A stretch of 64,000 nucleotides of DNA from Betaproteobacteria bacterium (GTDB lineage: Bacteria; Pseudomonadota; Gammaproteobacteria; Burkholderiales; SG8-39). Position numbers and translations under genes: made by a program. The notes under the pieces are model-generated. The model had not been told where the DNA came from. It saw only the letters and a program-made list of their open reading frames with translations, and did not search any database. Shown piece by piece: positions 61,505 to 64,000 of the stretch. The stretch is from contig SHXF01000002.1 of NCBI GenBank assembly GCA_009693435.1, positions 124,001 to 188,000 of the forward strand. Direction: 5' to 3'. Within the stretch, counting starts at the first letter, position 1. Each line of letters opens with the position of its first letter.

Positions 61505-63142
61505 TTATCCCGGCGCACGCAATTTGAACCGCTGCAACTTTCCCGTCTCGGTCCTCGGCAACGAAGCGACGAACTCGATTGCCCGCGGATATTTGTAGGG
61601 CGCGATCACCGACTTGACGAAATCCTGCAGGCCTTTGGTCATCTGGTCGTTGGCGGTATAGCCGGATTTCAGGACAACGAACGCTTTCACGATCTGGCTG
61701 CGCTCCTCGTCGGACACGCCGATTACGCCGCACTCGGCCACCGCTTCGTGCAGCAGCAGCGCGGATTCCACTTCCGGCCCCGCGATGTTGTAGCCGGCGG
61801 AGATGATCATGTCGTCGGTGCGCGCCTGGTAGAAGAAGTAGCCATCCGCGTCCATTTTATAGGCGTCGCCTGTCAGGTTCCAGCCGCGCATCTCGCCTGA
61901 TGTGATGACGTAGTCCTTCTGGCGCTCGTCAGCCAGGTAGCGGCAGCCGGTGGGGCCCTTGACGGCCAGTTTGCCAATGACGCCGGGGGGGCATGGTTTG
62001 TTGCGCGCATCGAGCACCGTCGCCTGGTATCCCGGGATGGCATAGCCGGTGGCGCCGCGGCGCGCGCGTTCCGCCGTGTGCGAAATGAAAATGTGGATCA
62101 TTTCGGTCGCACCCAGTCCATCGAAGATCTCGATGCCGCTTGCCGCCTTGAACGACTGCCGTGTGGAATCGGGCAGCGCCTCGCCGGCCGACACGCATTT
62201 GCGCAGGCTGGAGATGTCGAAGTTTTTCAGTTGCGGCGCCATCTGCCGGAAAAAGGTCGGCGCCGTGAAGCAGATCGTTGCCTGAAAATCCTGGATGGTT
62301 TTCAGCAGCAAGTCCGGTGTCAGCCGCTCTATCAGCACCGTCGAGGCGCCGTAGCGCATCGGGAAACACAGCATGCCGCCCAGGCCGAAGGTGAAGGCAA
62401 GCGGTGGCGTGCCGCAGAAGATATCGCGTTTCACGGGTTTGAGGCAGGAGCGCGGAAAAGCGTCGCACATTGCCATCACGTCGCGATGGAAATGCATCGT
62501 GCCCTTCGGCTCGCCCGTGGTGCCGGAGGTGAATGCGATCAGCGCCACATCGTCTGCGGCGGTGTCTACATTGCTGAAATCTGTCGGGTGCCGCTGCAGC
62601 AGGTCTTCGAGGGATCCGGGCGCGGAATCGTTGAAGCTCAGCAAGCGCTTCATATTCTTGCACTGCGACTTGGCAAGCGCGATCTCATCGATGAGCCGGA
62701 CGTCGCACAAGGCCGCTGAAATTTTGGCCTTGTCGATGATCTGCTTCAGTTCCCTGGCCCGCAGCAGCGGCATCGTTGCCACCGCGATGCATCCGGCCTT
62801 GATCACCCCGAACCAGCACGCCGCCATCATCGGATTGTTGGGCCCGCGCAGCAGCACGCGGGAGCCGGGGACGAGCTTCATGTCCTTCTGGATGACATGC
62901 GCGATCTGGTTTGCGCGTGCCAGCAACTGGTCGTAGCTCGCCGTGTAAGCCTTGCCGCCGACCTCGCTGTGAAGCGCCGGCCGGTCGCCCTGCACGACCG
63001 CCATTTTGTCGAGCAGTTCCGCGGCGCAGTTCATGCGGGCCGGGTACTGCAGTTCGGGCAGATCGAATGTCAGATCCGGCCAGAGGCGCTTTGGCGGCAG
63101 ATTGTCGCGCGCGAAGGTGTCTATGTGTGCGGTGTACGCCAT
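61505..63142 (-). CDS. Benzoate/2-aminobenzoate-CoA ligase family protein
   Basis: 545 residues, adenylate-forming. Motifs: IAFTSGTTGEPKGTMHFHRD, FDGLGATEMIHIFISH, GWNLTGDAYKMDADGYFFYQ, RTDDMIISAGYNIAGPEVES and the C-terminal PRTETGKLQRFKLR with its lysine. The N-terminal FARDNLPPKRLWPDLTFDLP is typical of the 2-aminobenzoate/benzoate-CoA ligase group. It converts an aromatic acid to a CoA thioester. An acyl-CoA dehydrogenase gene precedes it in the same direction. Confidence 0.9.
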   Translation of the reverse strand: MAYTAHIDTFARDNLPPKRLWPDLTFDLPELQYPARMNCAAELLDKMAVVQGDRPALHSEVGGKAYTASYDQLLARANQIAHVIQKDMKLVPGSRVLLRGPNNPMMAACWFGVIKAGCIAVATMPLLRARELKQIIDKAKISAALCDVRLIDEIALAKSQCKNMKRLLSFNDSAPGSLEDLLQRHPTDFSNVDTAADDVALIAFTSGTTGEPKGTMHFHRDVMAMCDAFPRSCLKPVKRDIFCGTPPLAFTFGLGGMLCFPMRYGASTVLIERLTPDLLLKTIQDFQATICFTAPTFFRQMAPQLKNFDISSLRKCVSAGEALPDSTRQSFKAASGIEIFDGLGATEMIHIFISHTAERARRGATGYAIPGYQATVLDARNKPCPPGVIGKLAVKGPTGCRYLADERQKDYVITSGEMRGWNLTGDAYKMDADGYFFYQARTDDMIISAGYNIAGPEVESALLLHEAVAECGVIGVSDEERSQIVKAFVVLKSGYTANDQMTKGLQDFVKSVIAPYKYPRAIEFVASLPRTETGKLQRFKLRAPG

Positions 63143-63200
63143 GTCTTCTCCCGGTTCTCTCTTGCGCGAACGGCTGACCTCATCAGGGTCGGCGATGCAT

Positions 63201-64000
63201 TCAGCCTTTGAGCGTTTCCCTCGCGATGATGAGCTTCTGCACTTCGGTCGCGCCCTCGTAGATGCGCAGCGAGCGGATTTCGCGGTAGAGTTTTTCCACC
63301 GGGTGGCCGCTCACCACACCCATGCCGCCGAAGATCTGCACCGCGCGATCGATTGTTTTCTGCGCCTCTTCCGTGGCCACCATCTTGGCCATGGCCGCCT
63401 CGCGCGTGGTGCGCACGCCTTTCACGTCGCGCAGCCACGCGGCGCGGTAGGTGAGCAGCGCGGCGCTGTCGATGGCCGTTGCCATGTCGGCAATTGCCGC
63501 CTGGGTCAGCTGGAAATCGGCGAGCACCTGGCCGAACATCTTGCGTTCCATGGCGCGCTTGAGGGATTCGTCCAGGGCGCGGCGCGCGAAGCCGAGGGCC
63601 GCCGCGGCCACCGACGCGCGGAAGATGTCCAGCGTCTGCATTGCCACCTTGAAGCCGCCGCCCGGGGCCCCGAGACGTTGCGTTGCGGGAATGCGGCAAT
63701 CGGTGAAGCGCAAAGTCGCCAGCGGATGCGGCGCAATCACGGCTATGCGCGCGGCGATCTCGAACCCGGGCGTGCCGGCATCGACTACGAAGCCGCTGAT
63801 GCCGCGCGCACCCGGCGCCTCGCCAGTGCGGGCGAAGACGCAGTAGAAGTCGGCGATGCCGCCGTTGGAAATCCAGGTCTTGGAACCGTTCAGCACATAA
63901 TGGCTTCCGTCCTGGACGGCGCTGCAGCCCAGCGCCGCGACGTCCGAGCCGGCATCAGGTTCGGACAGCGCGAATGCGGCAATCGCCTCTCCCGCGGCAA
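63201..64000 (-). CDS. Acyl-CoA dehydrogenase, 5' end outside the window
   Basis: 265 residues visible; the frame is open to the window edge, so the N-terminal helical domain (about 120 residues) is missing. Visible family marks: [55 protein letters not shown], and the C-terminal [20 protein letters not shown] with [18 protein letters not shown]. The catalytic Glu of medium-chain type enzymes is in IYEGATEV. Gap to the ligase gene is 58 bp; probably co-transcribed. Confidence 0.92.
   Translation of the reverse strand, partial: AAGEAIAAFALSEPDAGSDVAALGCSAVQDGSHYVLNGSKTWISNGGIADFYCVFARTGEAPGARGISGFVVDAGTPGFEIAARIAVIAPHPLATLRFTDCRIPATQRLGAPGGGFKVAMQTLDIFRASVAAAALGFARRALDESLKRAMERKMFGQVLADFQLTQAAIADMATAIDSAALLTYRAAWLRDVKGVRTTREAAMAKMVATEEAQKTIDRAVQIFGGMGVVSGHPVEKLYREIRSLRIYEGATEVQKLIIARETLKG

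Overview
The window looks like chromosomal DNA of a metabolically versatile, GC-rich betaproteobacterium (Burkholderiales/Rhodocyclales-like). The reasons are five Bug-type (TctC) periplasmic binding proteins, TctA/TctB genes, a PEP-CTERM protein with a sigma-54 promoter, heterotetrameric sarcosine oxidase, and many aromatic-acid and CoA-thioester catabolic genes. No rRNA, tRNA, CRISPR array, phage module or transposase was recognised.

Layout. 0-4.8 kb: end of a TctB-TctA tricarboxylate-type transporter, an alpha/beta hydrolase, a Bug protein and an MBL-fold hydrolase. 5.1-5.9 kb: a toxin-antitoxin pair and a HEPN gene fragment. 6.2-14.1 kb: a co-directional catabolic cluster of Rieske oxygenase alpha and beta, acyl-CoA synthetase, SDR, a thiolase-like protein without the usual cysteine, a zinc-ribbon/DUF35 protein fused to an SDR, and a cyclase-family hydrolase. 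14.2-23.3 kb: a nitrogen-compound island (LLM flavoprotein, nitrilase-type amidohydrolase, dihydropyrimidinase-like enzyme, class III aminotransferase, polar amino acid ABC transporter) flanked by diverged direct copies of the cyclase gene 3' end. 23.3-24.8 kb: a PEP-CTERM gene behind a sigma-54 promoter, then a ~115-bp repeat array. 24.8-27.1 kb: a solitary xanthine dehydrogenase-type large subunit. 27.5-32.4 kb: a toxin-antitoxin cluster (TacAT, RelB/YafQ, HigBA and a TacA remnant) around two Bug proteins.

32.4-43.7 kb: a compact operon (creatininase-family, HD-domain, carboxymuconolactone decarboxylase-family and 2-oxoglutarate/Fe oxygenase), an amino acid ABC transporter, sarcosine oxidase soxBDAG and a DUF1185 protein, probably for uptake and breakdown of an N-methylated or amide compound. 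43.9-46.1 kb: a DUF6516/HTH pair and an M24-fold protein whose classical metal ligands are replaced. 46.4-52.6 kb: flavin monooxygenases, a Bug protein and two quinone-oxidoreductase-like enzymes. 53.0-58.6 kb: a SlipAM-type outer-membrane protein followed by a 1357-residue FecR-domain protein with a Gly-Thr linker and three barrel-like repeats. 58.6-64 kb: a Bug protein, an AroQ chorismate mutase-family protein, a 3-hydroxybenzoate 6-hydroxylase-like enzyme, a benzoate/2-aminobenzoate-CoA ligase and a partial acyl-CoA dehydrogenase.

A recurring theme is short tandem duplication (units of 8 to 37 bp) at gene ends and in leaders, often covering stop codons, start codons or ribosome binding sites. 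The most unusual items are the thiolase-like/DUF35-SDR pair, the 13-bp array of overlapping minicistrons in front of an SDR gene, the SlipAM/FecR-barrel pair, the metal-ligand-free M24 protein and the repeat-flanked nitrogen island.
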